A DNA stretch of 64,000 bases. It comes from Dictyophora rubrovolvata (lineage: Eukaryota; Basidiomycota; Agaricomycetes; Phallales; Phallaceae). Within the stretch, counting starts at the first letter, position 1. Each line of letters starts with the position of its first letter. Below are positions 32,641 to 43,791 of this stretch, one piece after another. The notes beneath the pieces were generated by a model. It had not been told where the DNA came from and ran no database searches. It saw only the letters and a program-made list of their open reading frames with translations. The translations under genes were made by a program, and so were the position numbers. The DNA lies in NCBI GenBank assembly GCA_029959195.1, contig CP114117.1, forward strand, positions 2,604,001 through 2,668,000. Reading direction: 5' to 3'.

Positions 32641-33926
32641 GGTGAACGGAAAGAAGTGTGGGGGAGGGGGAAAACAGGGAAAAATGTTTTATAAAACGGG
32701 ATTAGTAGCAATGGAGCACAGATTATTATGCCCGGACTGGGATTCAATGATCTTGCTATGGCCGGTCGCGATAAGGGCTACTGAAGCGGAACCAGTGCAG
32801 GGTAGTCTTCAGCCTGTTTTATATAAAGGTCAAGGTTTTTTTGAGTGTTCCTTTGAAGTGTGAAGTAACGGAAAGTTATTGGAGGCCGATTGAAGGGGAA
32901 CGAATCGCACGCTATGGCTGTCAAATTGAACCCCTTGTGTCGCGTGAACAGATTTAGAACGCACAACCAACGCTGACAATTTGGAAATAAAGCGAGCGAA
33001 TCCATGGCCTAAATGATGATGGTGGTAAGAAGAGCTGTCCTTGTTGTCTAGAATGATTTAGGAACAAATGGAAGATATTTCCGAGCTTTGGGAAATAGTC
33101 AAAGCTCAGGGGAACCATATGTCAGATTGAATTGTGCCGGATGCACCCGGCCGAATTGAGACAGGCAGTTTCATCATGGCAGATGGCAAGCATGGTGAAG
33201 TGCATGGCTATCTCTGTTGGCTCTTGTTGTGGGAAGAGTTGCTGCAGTCTAAGATTCCACCAGACTTCTGATTAAAGACTTAGAAGCTACTTTCCTTTGC
33301 CGAAACGGTGATGATAATTCAGTCGCTCACTGGGTCAATGGCTGGCTGCATAATATAATGAGAGATGTAGACTAAAAGATGATGAATACTACATACATAT
33401 ACCTGAGGCTAAAGATCGGGCCGTGCTGAGTTCTATAATAATAAACCAAACATGACCGCAGGTGAAGACACGGCGATCTCTTCGGTAAAATCCTGCCATA
33501 AGGTTCCGGGGTAGATCAAAGCAGATCAAAGCTTCAGGCTTGAATATTCAACCAAGAAGTCGAGGGGTAGAGGGCCAGCCAGGTCCAAGATTCCGAAGGT
33601 TCATAATATTGAGCTTCGTACGTATGTTGTTTCCGTCGTAAAGATAAAGCACCTTCGACGTCAATATTCCATAGTTTGACAGTTCGAAGATGGAATATAT
33701 CATTTTTTTGTTTTCGGCTAGCACTTTGCCGTTTGTACTAGTCATTCCCGACAATGTGTGAAATTTTAACCTTCGAAAAGCTACCGCCAATTCAATTACG
33801 CTTCAGGGTCAGAAGGAAGAACGGGAGGTATAACTCATATAAGATACACACAAGTAGTTCCTCATTAAGTACCGTTAAGGCGGCATAAAGTAAATACATA
33901 TACATCGTAGAATGAAAATTTAGTCA
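32641..33926. other. Intergenic, no supportable gene
   Basis: Includes the promoter of the minus-strand membrane gene immediately above 32640. An 80-codon open stretch at 33548-33790 (minus) shows no family features and is probably chance. Confidence 0.35.
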
Positions 33927-35241
33927 CTAAGAGGGCAACCAGCACCACAACTCGATATTTTGAGCTGTAATTTCAATCGTCTCAGGATTGAGCGGATTAC
34001 AATTCGCGGGGTGTATCAACATGCTGATCGGTATTTTTGGCGGATCCGGTTTAGATGAATTGTTGTCGGCTAGAGTTGGAGCTCTATCTACACCGGTCAC
34101 GGGATGATCCTGCACGTCTTGGGTCGACCGTATCGATTCTGATGACGTGTTATCAAGGGTTTGGTTTTGGGGATGGAAGAGGATATTTCTGAGAGGAAGT
34201 CTGGAGATCGTCCAGTAGCAGTTCTATAAATAGTCATCTTCTGAGCGGATAGCAGGAAAAAAATAACATACGGGGTCATCTTGATTCTTTTTGCAGATGT
34301 TCAACTTGGTAAATAAATCATTTTGTTCTAGCTCATTGGATATATCAACCTATAGTCAAAAAAATTGTTTTACTAAATTTTAATCCAAGCCGATTTTTTT
34401 TTATTAGACGAAAATGACTTACAAGCCAGTCATCCCCGCAATCCCAGTCACTGAACTGCCTGAACGCGAAATAAGAAAATCGCCGAATAAGACAAAGTTT
34501 AATTTCATGTTCTGTAAGCCGTTTCATTGGAGATCCATGAATTGCTGCCAATATGAGATACCACAAATGGAAAGGCGGCTTGTCATCGGGATTTTCGCTA
34601 TGCCATTCTATTTCATTCAAACTGATTTCCCCGCCCGGATCATTCTCCCTGGCTTTTTAAGACGTACATAAATGATCAGCGTTAAGCCCGAGACGAGATG
34701 AGATGAAACCAAACATACGGTTCGTTTGCTGCCAATCTCTCCATTCCTCCCGCTGTTCACACAAAGGATAATATTGGCTTGGATGGGGCTTTCTCCCACT
34801 CAAACCGCGAGGAACTGTGGTACATTCGCATACCCAATAGGGAAATAATACACCATATCTATGTCTAATCTTTGCCATCAGCAAGCGCCGAGCGATAGAG
34901 ATATATTCCTGTCCTAGGTTAACCGACAGCGAACAGATTTGACTCGGCGTGGTAGAGTTAAAGTTACAGGATGAAGACTCGGATCCGGCATCGGAAAACA
35001 CTTCGGATTCCTCGTCTTCCTCGTCTGACAAATTGTTTTGTTTGAATAGTGCTCGTCGCGGTGAATCATCAGACGTACCGACGGCGGTTAGGTCGCTACA
35101 TAAAGTTGGCGTGAGAGAACTGCTCTCATGAGAATGAGCCTCGTCTGATGCGTCTGGTGCGTCAGGAGTAGATTCATCGAGGTTCCTGTCTACAGCTTCG
35201 ATGTCGCTATTGGGTTGAAGAGTAGAGTCATCATCATCCAT
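33927..35241 (-). CDS. Divergent forkhead-like transcription factor, 375 aa
   Basis: Four exons (35241-34719, 34652-34423, 34349-34272 and 34223-33927) join in phase to 375 residues. The first ~110 are acidic and serine-rich (SDEEDEESEVFSDAGSESSS), likely disordered or activating. After residue ~170 comes a forkhead-type domain: DDKPPFHLWYLILAAIHGSP, KRLTEHEIKLCLIRRFSYF (matching K-P-P, L-I, A-I, SP-KRLT, EI and F-YF), then WLVDISNELEQNDLFTK and a wing ending DDPNCYWTIS, like the usual ND-x-F-x-K and YW. The sequence corresponding to the standard recognition helix (usually close to SIRHNLSLN) is VDISNELEQN, so the conserved Arg, His and Asn contacts are missing. It is probably nuclear. DNA binding may be altered or lost; that is inference. 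Confidence 0.65.
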
Positions 35242-35664
35242 TATTCTATTCTCGGGCTTTCACTTCTATCTCTACATTAAAGAAATCCTGTTAGAGTTGT
35301 TAGCGAGGAGGTGGGAAATTTGAACGCACTGGTACAAAAGAAAAAATTCGGGGTCAAGAGCCCTCGATGGCTTGGTAACGAAACTATATAGGTGCCATCC
35401 AGGACATTGCTTTGGACAGACGCGAACGCGAATGCTTTGGACATATTACGGACGAGGGATGTCGGTCAAGACTTGAAAATTAGCCGCCCGTCGTCCAATG
35501 ATGCGTGACGCGTGATGTCTCTCCATTCTGAAAGCTTATTGGCTCAACGAAGCCAAAAATGAAGGGTGTCTAAAATTGTAACTGATCCCAAGTGTGGAAA
35601 GTTCAAGTAGAAACGAACACAAGAAAACGCAGAAAGTGAAGAAAGGGATGAAAAAGAGATCCTA
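35242..35664. other. Intergenic between forkhead-like gene and tRNA
   Basis: Promoter side of the forkhead-like gene, with no coding region. The tRNA gene follows at 35665. Confidence 0.4.
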
Positions 35665-35747
35665 GCCTCACGCGGGGGTCGAACCCGCAACCTTGAGATT
35701 GATGCTCAATTAAGAGTCTCACGCTCTACCGATTGAGCTAGCAAGGC
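35665..35747 (-). tRNA. tRNA-Lys (anticodon CUU) with an 11-nt intron
   Basis: On the minus strand the acceptor stem is GCCTTGC paired with GTGAGGC, the D arm is TAGCTCAATCGGTAGAGC, the anticodon loop is CTCTTAA (anticodon CTT) on a TGAGA/TCTCA stem, and the T arm is GCGGGTTCGACCCCCGC. Between the loop and the 3' half of the anticodon stem is an 11-base insert, TTGAGCATCAA, at the canonical nuclear tRNA intron position (after nucleotide 37). Without it the tRNA is 72 nt before CCA addition. The T-loop carries the B box (GGTTCGACCCC) and the D arm the A box for RNA polymerase III. Confidence 0.95.
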
Positions 35748-36721
35748 ATATCGCTACGCCATCCAAAAGATTTACATGATGGCCATCAACCCGGGAAATC
35801 CATTGTGGACAAGTCTAAAAGTACATCTGCATCATATCAGCCGCTATAGTAAAGATCATTGCGGAAATCCCTCGTATCAAGTATTAAGGCACTTCGATGT
35901 ATACTGAAATCACCGGTATCTCTCAACCCCGACTAGGCCTTCTGAGGCGATGCATCCACAGAAAATGCATTTTAGTGGTCAAAAACTATTGTATGGATTT
36001 CCGTTCATGTTCGGACGACGGTCATAGATATGCGAACACCCGGGCGCAGATTCTCCCCGGCAGCTCCACATTGAGTCGTGCACAACTCACTGACAGTATC
36101 AAACCTGAGCTTTCGAAATTGCGATATCGAGTATGGATTTAAAGCCAGTTGTGGGTGCCATTATTGGTATAATTCATATCAACTTGAATAGTAGTGATGT
36201 TAATGATTGAGCTGTTGTATTAGGTAGCATGTGCCCGAAATTGGAAATACCTAGCTCCACAGCCTAAAAAACAATACAAGCGTTTGCTCCACAATTTTGT
36301 CTGTACTACGGAGTTTCCAGAGAAAATTGAAATAAGGGTGTCGTTGTCATCCATGGAGAGTGCAGCAAGTGCATAATAGTTGGGATAAACTAACTCATAC
36401 ATAGCTTCTATGACTTGAGCTAGTCAGTCAAACATAATATAATACCTAGACTTTAAAATAACCATTTTGAGGATGAGAGAGTTTTTCGGTCAGACGACGA
36501 TGGGTATAGTATTACTACGTGCCCGCATTCCGCTCGAGTATGGACATCTTTAAACCCTTGCCAGGTTCATTGGATTTTCGTATTCTGCAGTGCAAAAAAA
36601 TCACGCCCACCCTGCATCACAAAGACAAAAGACAAACTCAGAGTAAGCGCGTAGACTTTCCGAGAGCATATAAGCAGGGCGTTATCCTTAGGATTAACCT
36701 ATCATTCAACAAATTCTTACA
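35748..36721. other. Intergenic, promoter of the beta-barrel protein at its end
   Basis: No gene is supported; a 60-codon open stretch at 36220-36402 (minus) has no family marks. A TATA-like CATATAAGC near 36,667 lies about 120 bp before the start codon at 36789. Confidence 0.4.
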
Positions 36722-36779
36722 TTTTACTTGAGCTTCACTTTACTTCTTTATTTTACTTGAGCTTCGCTTTACTTCTTCA
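36722..36779 (+). repeat. Two tandem copies of a 29-bp unit in the 5' leader
   Basis: The unit TTTTACTTGAGCTTC plus 14 more bases occurs twice (36722-36750 and 36751-36779) with two differences, ending nine bases before the start codon of the next gene. Given the TATA-like site near 36,667 it would be transcribed in the 5' untranslated region. Confidence 0.8.
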
Positions 36780-36788
36780 TTCTTAATA

Positions 36789-37324
36789 ATGTTCTCCTTC
36801 AAGACCTTTTTCTCTTTGTTGGCCCTGGCTTCTGTCGCAGTAGCAGGTCCAGTCCCTCATGCCGCACGTCGAGACATGTCGGGACAGTGAGTGGAACACA
36901 AATTCCGGCCTCTTAATCTCTAACCATTTCGTCTTCCTTTTCCCCAGAGCAACGTTCTACCTTCAAAAGGGCGTAGCAGGAGCCTGTGGACAGGTGCACC
37001 CAGATAGTGACCACATTGTTGCTTTGCGTAAGACATCGACATCATCTTCAACATCGAGCTTTAAAAAAGTGTGTTATTGATCACTCTCTTTCAGAGACGG
37101 AGACATATAACAATGGGGCCCACTGTGGACAAACAATTGCCATCACCGACACCAAGACTGGGAAGACAATTAACGGCGTCGTAGCTGATGAATGTCCAAC
37201 ATGCACATCGGCTGATGATATTGACCTGTCTGTAGGCCTTTTCACGGAGTTCGCTTCTGAGGACGTCGGTGTTATACCAGGTGTGTTCCACGCGCGCGAT
37301 TCATTAGTAGAATCTTTCGGCTGA
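36789..37324 (+). CDS. Secreted double-psi beta-barrel (RlpA-like/barwin-like) protein
   Basis: Three exons encode about 135 residues. MFSFKTFFSLLALASVAVAG is a classic signal peptide followed by a short pro-segment with an RR site. The mature part reads GQATFYLQKGVAGACGQVH, then TYNNGAHCGQTIAITDTKTG, VVADECPTCTSADDIDLS and LFTEFASEDVGVIPG, which matches the small single-domain double-psi beta-barrel proteins secreted by basidiomycetes (related to expansin domain 1, barwin and RlpA-like domains). Cysteines in ACG, HCG and ECPTC are conserved. Such proteins are small extracellular or wall proteins; a catalytic role is unproven. The C-terminal GVFHARDSLVESFG is read directly; the family usually ends in an aromatic strand, so a last short intron is possible. 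Confidence 0.8.
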
Positions 37325-37522
37325 CGAAGGTTTATGGCAGTGACTTGGCGTTTTGTTTAAATTCAGTTTAGCCTTAGCCCGAGGTGCTGAAACTTTTTCA
37401 TACTATTAATTTATAGTGACGTTAAATATCACTCTTTTCTTTAAACGCGACGCACTTCAACCTCGATGTTTAACTATTGTTCAACGAATGCTCCCGCAGT
37501 CATAAGCTTAGAAAGACATATT

Positions 37523-38313
37523 TTATTCGGAAACGTGGGTATGGGTAATACTCTTTGCCTTTTTCTTCTAAGAAGAAGTTGAAAATGAAAAGAACGGTTT
37601 CCAAGAGTTGACAATAAAACATACCGCCATGCAATCCTTAGCAAACTTATCAATTATTGCAGCAGCTTCGGCAGGGAGTAAATCGGTAACATCCAACGCA
37701 TTCATCTCGTGTTCGCATTGAAAGGTGAAAATAGTGTTTTTTCGTATGATCTTCAAAGCTTCGATGTCTCTAAGTTTATACACGCGAGTTGAAGAAGTCG
37801 CTCTCCTGAAATTTTCTTCTTCCTGGCAAGCAAGAATAATGGATATGAAGGGAATTCCCTGAGACACGGCTTGATCTAGATGTTGTCGGGCAATCGCTGG
37901 TCCAACGGGAGTATGGGTCCCGTGTGAACCGGTGAAGATGTATGTTGTGTTTCGTCCGGCAGTAGAGATTGCATTCAAAACCTCTTGACGCTGTTATGGT
38001 ATTGTATTCATTAGCTGAATGATTGTTACGATGGTGATGGGGAAGAAAATAACGAACCACTGCTGTGCGAAGAGCCTCATAATCTGGGGACGACCGTTCA
38101 AAGGCATTCAGACATAATTCGATAATGAGATGGTTATGGATGACTTTTGAATCAGGTATCAGCTTTCTAGAATCATTTGTTGAATGTTAAAGACGATTTT
38201 GAACCGAAATGGTGAACATAGTTAACATACTGTAGCTCCTTTGCAATAGTTAGTTTTCCAACTCCAGGAGAGCCGTTGAGATAGATCCAAGGACGAGGAT
38301 ACATTGGATTCAT
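37523..38313 (-). CDS. P-loop kinase-like NTPase (AAA_33/zeta-toxin-like fold)
   Basis: Exons on the minus strand begin MNPMYPRPWIYLNGSPGVGK at 38313, giving a Walker A loop GSPGVGKLT near residue 15. After an intron comes KLIPDSKVIHNHLIIELCLN, then a helix-rich part, an IFTGSHGTHTP strand corresponding to Walker B/switch, GIPFISIILACQEEENFRRAT (the usual PFI-x-V/I-x-L-x-C-x-EEN-x-RR pattern), KLRDIEALKIIRKNTIFTF and a basic end KKKAKSITHTHVSE. This matches a widespread fungal family of small P-loop proteins resembling gluconate or chloramphenicol kinases. The substrate is unknown. It starts two bases after the stop of the upstream same-strand gene. Confidence 0.75.
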
Positions 38314-38315
38314 AT

Positions 38316-39890
38316 TCAGTTCAAAAAAGGCCTCCCACTAGTATTAATAGTAATAGTAGTAGTACCACGAGTGCTGATTAACCGGAAGAACGGCTTCAGA
38401 GCCAGAGCTAAACCTCTTGATTCGTTCACGCGGTGGACCGACCGGCGGACTGCGGTTTTTTTGAAATATCCTTGAATGAGAAATTGAAATATCGACGCTG
38501 GCATCGCGAAAACACAAGAATTCTATAGAGCTTACCATCGTTGAGAGAGTCTCGCGGCCCCAAACGATGATGAAACGTTACACGTTGCTTGGTGCGTACT
38601 ACGTGGAGAAAGAAGCTCGGGCCGAAGCGATCATGATTAGTAATTACTTCCATGTGACCTAACAGACCTTCGTTGAAAGCTGGGCCAAAGCTGGGCCGTC
38701 TATCTACATAACATAACAACCTTTCTAATTTTGAAATTCGGTCCTATTTTCCAGTACAAGATGTACCAATGACCTGTCAGTGGGAAGTGGTATGGCCCAG
38801 CGACATAAATCGTCCCATCATTCGGTCGTATCTCATTCTCAGGTGTCTGTGTTATAGCTTTTGCTAGTGAACTCTTTCTTCCATTCTGTATTTCGATGAA
38901 AGCGGAATAAGCCTGATTATGCAGCGATGTATGTGACTGCAACATAAGACTATGTCCCGGTAGATAACCAATCGGTACCCTGATCCTTACCAACTCGTTT
39001 GCTGCATGGCCACACCACGGCTCGGCTGTTAATAAGTCATTATCAACGTTATCGCGGGCAGAGCTTGTTTGTTCTTGAACGCTTAATACACCTTGTTCTC
39101 GATCCCAGTTCAACGCGCGCATCCCTGAACGTATTTCACGCCTAGAAACACTCCTGAATGGATGAATTTAAGCTGTCGTTTCTTCGTCTGCTACTAACGA
39201 AAAACTCCCCGGAGCACGAAGTCACGTCCGAGCATCTGAGGAGGGCAATAACGGAGAAGGGTGTGTGCGAGTAGGCTGAGCTGGTGGAACACCTGCAATA
39301 TGTTCTGAATGTATTTCTGCTTGACCATTTCCCGAATCCTCTTGTCCTTCCAAAACACCTGGCACGTCTATACCCATATACCACTGCTTGCGCCAAATCC
39401 GTGTGCAAAGCAAAGGATAGATATCTGAGAGACGAGGTGCTCCGTGAATACCAATCTTTCGCTAAGAATCTAATAACGATTATTTGGAATGTTGCTCTTC
39501 ATCATAATAAGTACGCAGTCAAAAAGGAGTTGAACTTACCTGCTTTACCGCTCGGACTCGCTGCCTCATTCGCTTCACAAGAATCGTTATAGCAGTCCTG
39601 GGATTAATATTGTCTTGACAGTCGAAGTTGATAGCTTTGACCAAGTAATACGCTTCTTCGCAATTCCTCCTATTAACAAGATAAAGTCTTCTCAAGGGGC
39701 TACAGCCGCTTCAGAAACTTTCAATGTGTCCTCAATCAGGGCGCTTACCACACACGTGCCGCCTCTAGTTACTAAGCCGTGCCAAGCGTCAGCGAGATGA
39801 CGTCGCTTGACATGAGTGACAAGTTGAGATTCCCACTGCAAACTGATTCTGTCCAACTGATTCTGTAGCTCAGTTGAGCGCAGTTCTCAT
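38316..39890 (-). CDS. Uncharacterised multi-exon gene, 5' end unresolved
   Basis: Several minus-strand exons can be linked in phase. Segments in order are STELQNQLDRISLQWESQL, VKRRHLADAWHGLVTRGGT, EEAYYLVKAINFDCQDNINP, RTAITILVKRMRQRVRAVKQ, IGIHGAPRLSDIYPLLC, a Pro/Gln/Ser-rich linker, ELVRIRVPIGYLPGHSLML, DRISKLERLLCYVDRRPSFG, HDRFGPSFFLHVVRTKQ and a basic C-terminus stopping at 38316. No domain is recognised. The N-terminal half looks helical and charged, the C-terminal half mixed. The gene may reach up to about 40,240, but the first exons were not settled. It is divergent from the sphingomyelinase-like gene, and the downstream P-loop gene begins two bases after its stop, which is unusually tight. 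Confidence 0.5.
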
Positions 39891-40536
39891 AACTGATAAA
39901 GCCGTTGATCATGCAGGAAAATGGAAGATTCGTACGAATTCCTGTTCTAATTTCATCGCAGAAAAAGTCGACTATATTGAACTCTGGAGCTCTCAGCTGC
40001 GCAGTGCGTATAAAGTTACCAGTCAAACGTATTATTCTATTTTTATTAAAGTAAGCAAGAGCAATTGTGTATCCGAAAGACCCTCGGAGACAGGCACTAG
40101 ACACGATCAAAGAGACTCCAGCCGCACCATCTTCAACTCCGGTGCCTCTTCGTTAAGGGATGGGGATTTCCCAATGCACGTTCCATCGCACAAAAATCAC
40201 AAGCATTGCTTCCCTGACAGCCATATTCGGTAACTTTACGCACTATGATGAAAATTTTCAATAAACGCAGCGGGTACTGTTATCACATATGTAATCCAGC
40301 CATGTGACTCGCAAACTATTCATTTGGCGGAACAAACGCACGTTTGAATATACCCCCTGATCCAATTACAACTGCCCCTTCCCAGTATGTATTTCAACTG
40401 TCATGCCCAGATCAGTTTCGCTAAACTGCCAGTGGCGCTCACTATATAACACCACGAAAATCTCGAAACCCTTTCAGCAACACGTCCGCGTCCCCTGGTT
40501 TTTCTACAAGAACGGGTTACTGGTTGGGTTATCGGA

Positions 40537-43500
40537 ATGTTCAAGTTAGTTCTGAAGCAAAGCCTGTGGGCCAGCGCGGCTCTCGCATCCACAGCTGCAT
40601 TCGGACCCCATCCTCCTCCTCCACCGACTCACACGTCCTCTGCAAACAGCTTACCGCTCGGTCCCTCTACATTTGTAGCTCCTGGACTGTTCCCCACCAC
40701 GGCCTTCAAAAACTACTTCAACAATCCGACAGCTACAGGTGCTCAGCCTCAACCAGTCGTCACCGATCCCGTCTTGGTTAGTGTGTCTTCTCAACAAGCG
40801 CTACGTCCAAATTGATTTCGGAACAAATTTTAGCACATTACCTTCGCGGAATCTTTGACTGACCCGGATAAGATTTCTCAAAATGATACTACCGATCCAC
40901 ATATCTTCCCACCTAAAGCGAGTGCCAGCCAGATCCTCGAGTTGGCTTTCCAGCAAATTCTCAGTATCATCAATAGTCCCATCTTTGGTACGGCTGACAA
41001 CAAATTGTTTATTGCAGCTGATAATCTGATTGCATGACATTTCACAGCAAGTGACAGCTGCTCACAGTGCCTGGCTTCCTTGGAAATCAGCAAGATGGTC
41101 GCTCTCGCTGAACCCACAGTGATACCCGAGCTCGGCATTATGCTGTGCCAACGCTTCAACCTGGCTAGCAATTGCTTAACTACCTACTCGTCCACTACCC
41201 TCGGACCTGTCATTGCTCAAGTACTAGCTAACACTGACGTTGGTGGCTACGACGGACAGGTACGCGATTTCTTTATTTTTTAAAAAAGAAGAGCAGAAAG
41301 ATGACCAAATTTTCATGTGTTATTAGCTTTTCTGCCAAAACTTTTTCTCTGCATGCCCTCTCCCCCCAACTCCCCCTCTCGATCTTTCCAAATTCTTCAC
41401 GAAGCCCAAACCCAATTCCTTGCCACCCCCAAAAAAACCAAGCGGCAAACGTCTCAAAGTCCTTCATCTCAGTGACTTCCACATCGATCCCCGTACGTAT
41501 ACTTGCCAACATCGCCTTTTTCACGAAATGAACTATATCAAAAACGTTATGAAACAGGTTATGCCACTGGCTCGGAAGCAAACTGCACGTCCGGATTATG
41601 TTGCCGCTCGAATAACAACAACGTCAACGTACCTCATGGTGAAGTTTCACTCGCAGCACCTCGTTTCGGTTGGTTCTTATGGTAAGACTTCATTTCAGTT
41701 CAATTTTATAGCAAATAATTTTCCTTTTACTATAGCGATACCCCTTGGTCCCTAGGTATTGCAGCCTTACAGGCCATTCCTGCGTTGACAGACACCAAGG
41801 ACACTGGTTTCGAGTTTACTATATTTACTGGCGACCTCGTCAGTCATGATCCTGAACAACAGCTTAGTCGGTAAGTATAGCTATCAGAATTTCGGAACGT
41901 TGTACTAAATGCTGGTTTATTTTGAACTCAACAGGCCGTACATTGAATATGCCGAGGTGTGTTCTGTTCTATCTGTAAGGAATTTAAGCCTAGGATTTAC
42001 ATCGGCTATCTAGACATCACTTTATGGTCTTTTCAAACAATATTTAGGTTCGGGACCTGTTTATGCCGCTCTTGGAAACCATGACTCGTATAACCAGTAC
42101 GTCTTTGACTCTACCTCTAATTTCCCTTTCCGCCTTTTGACGTTCAAAAAAGGGCGCAAGACGCTCCACAATCTCTAGGTGGAGAGCTCGCCAGTCAATT
42201 CAGCTGGTATAAACTTTCTGAGAATGCCCCTTTTTCTCCGTTAATTGAGCCGACATTTTTAGGAATTATGACCACGTTGCCGATTTATGGGCATTGGAAG
42301 GCTGGATCCCGGGCACGGTTGCTCAACAAGCTAAGGCTCATTACGCAGCATACAGCGTTCGGAGACAGGACGGCCTGAGGATTATCACTTTGAACACTGA
42401 CCTATGTAAGTAATTGACTCCGACGGTAGTAATCCATGGGTAGTTCAGCATCATCTTATGTTCTACTCCTATCAAGGGTACCGCGCAAACTATTTCGCGT
42501 ACATCGGCCTCAACACTTCGGATCCCTCCGGAATGCTGACGAACTTGATTCAGGAGTTGGAAGATGCTGAAGAGGCCGGCGATCCAGGTACGTATTCAAT
42601 CTGACGAGATTATTTTCTTCCTAAGAAAGAAAATAAATTTTTATCAGTTTACATTTTGGGGCACGTACTAAGTGGATGGTAAAGTCCTTCTATTCAACTT
42701 CATTAATACTTCTCACGAGCTCTTCAATAGGGACGGAACAAATGGATTGGAATCCCCAACTAATCTCTGTAAGTCATGAACCAGTATCGTCATCCCAAAT
42801 TTATTACTAACTCGATGTGACAAGTCTATCAAATGTGCGCTAGTTTTATCAAGAACTCTGAGGACTAGCTTTAACCTCTTTTTACATAACAGTGTCGACC
42901 GTTTCTCTCCCCACGTCATCAAAAGCATCCACTTCGGACATACCCACGAAGATGAATTCTCCGTAAGCCCGCTTCATTTATTATTTGTCGTCGTCAAAAC
43001 AGCATTTTAATAATTTTCTTTTTTGCGTTCGGGCTGCATTGCTAGATTTTCTATAGCAACAACGGTACTGTACAAAACGCTGAAAATGCGAAGGCAGTCT
43101 CTTGGGTTAGTTGCTTGATCTACCTGCATTACCTGCAAGAAGGGGTTTCACGGATATACTAGATCGCACCCAGTATAACTCCCCTTACCAACTTGAATTC
43201 CGGATTCCGTGTGTATGAGATCGACTCAAATGTTAGTAGTAATGCTATTCTTCCTTTTTGAGCTAAAATCAACCCCTTCCTAGACTTTCGACATCATGGA
43301 TGCCTACACGTAAGTCTTTCGAGAAATAATCAGGCGCAAAAGGGGGCTTTACTTATTCTCCTCTCCTCTTCAACTTTTACTCTAGCTGGTCAACCAATGT
43401 ATCCACGTTCCCATCACTCGATCACCAAACACACAATGGTCCCACATTCACTTTTGAATACTCTACTCGTGAGGCGTACGGACCACTCGTTCCCAACTGG

Positions 43501-43791
43501 CCTCCAGATGCCCCACTCAATGCTACATGGTGGCATCTCGTAACCCAAGGCTCGTATCCTCCCTCCCTTTTCTCAAATGTATGGGTAAACAGTCTGATAC
43601 TCGTTTTTTCAGGAATGGAAAGCCATCCCGAATTCGTTCAATTGTTCACAACGTTCCAAGGAAAATCTTCAGTGTTGTCGCCACCTTGCACGTCCAGTGA
43701 TTGCGTAACTGCTAAAATTTGTTATATGCGTAGTGGCTCCTCGAGTATTGCGAAGCAGAATTGTCAATCTGGATTTGGATCTGTGCAATAG
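40537..43791 (+). CDS. Acid sphingomyelinase-like phosphodiesterase
   Basis: This long plus-strand gene with many short introns starts with a signal peptide (MFKLVLKQSLWASAALASTAAFG). A saposin-B-like segment follows (SCSQCLASLEISKMVALAEP, CQRFNLASNCLTTYSS), then a proline-rich linker and a calcineurin-type metallophosphatase domain with all blocks: LHLSDFHIDPR (DxH), FTIFTGDLVSHDP (GDxxxxD), AALGNHDSY (GNHD), VYILGHVLSGWDG (H), and HFGHTHEDEF (GHTH). The C-terminal lobe has WSTNVSTFPSL and FTFEYSTREAYGPLVPNWP, ending with a Cys-rich tail (PPCTSSDC, ICYMRSG). The family hydrolyses sphingomyelin or other phosphodiesters outside the cell or in lysosome-like compartments. All metal ligands appear present, so it is likely active and secreted. 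Confidence 0.92.

Noticed and set aside
38344-38460. An alternative C-terminal frame ending in six tyrosines for the uncharacterised minus-strand gene
   Set aside because: It looks protein-like, but the donor phase at the preceding intron leads into a different frame (ending at 38316). Choosing the tyrosine frame would need a donor that is not present.
39284-39592. A 102-codon plus-strand open frame (start MEHLQYVLNVF)
   Set aside because: It lies antisense to minus-strand exons that join in phase, so it is most likely a shadow of that gene.
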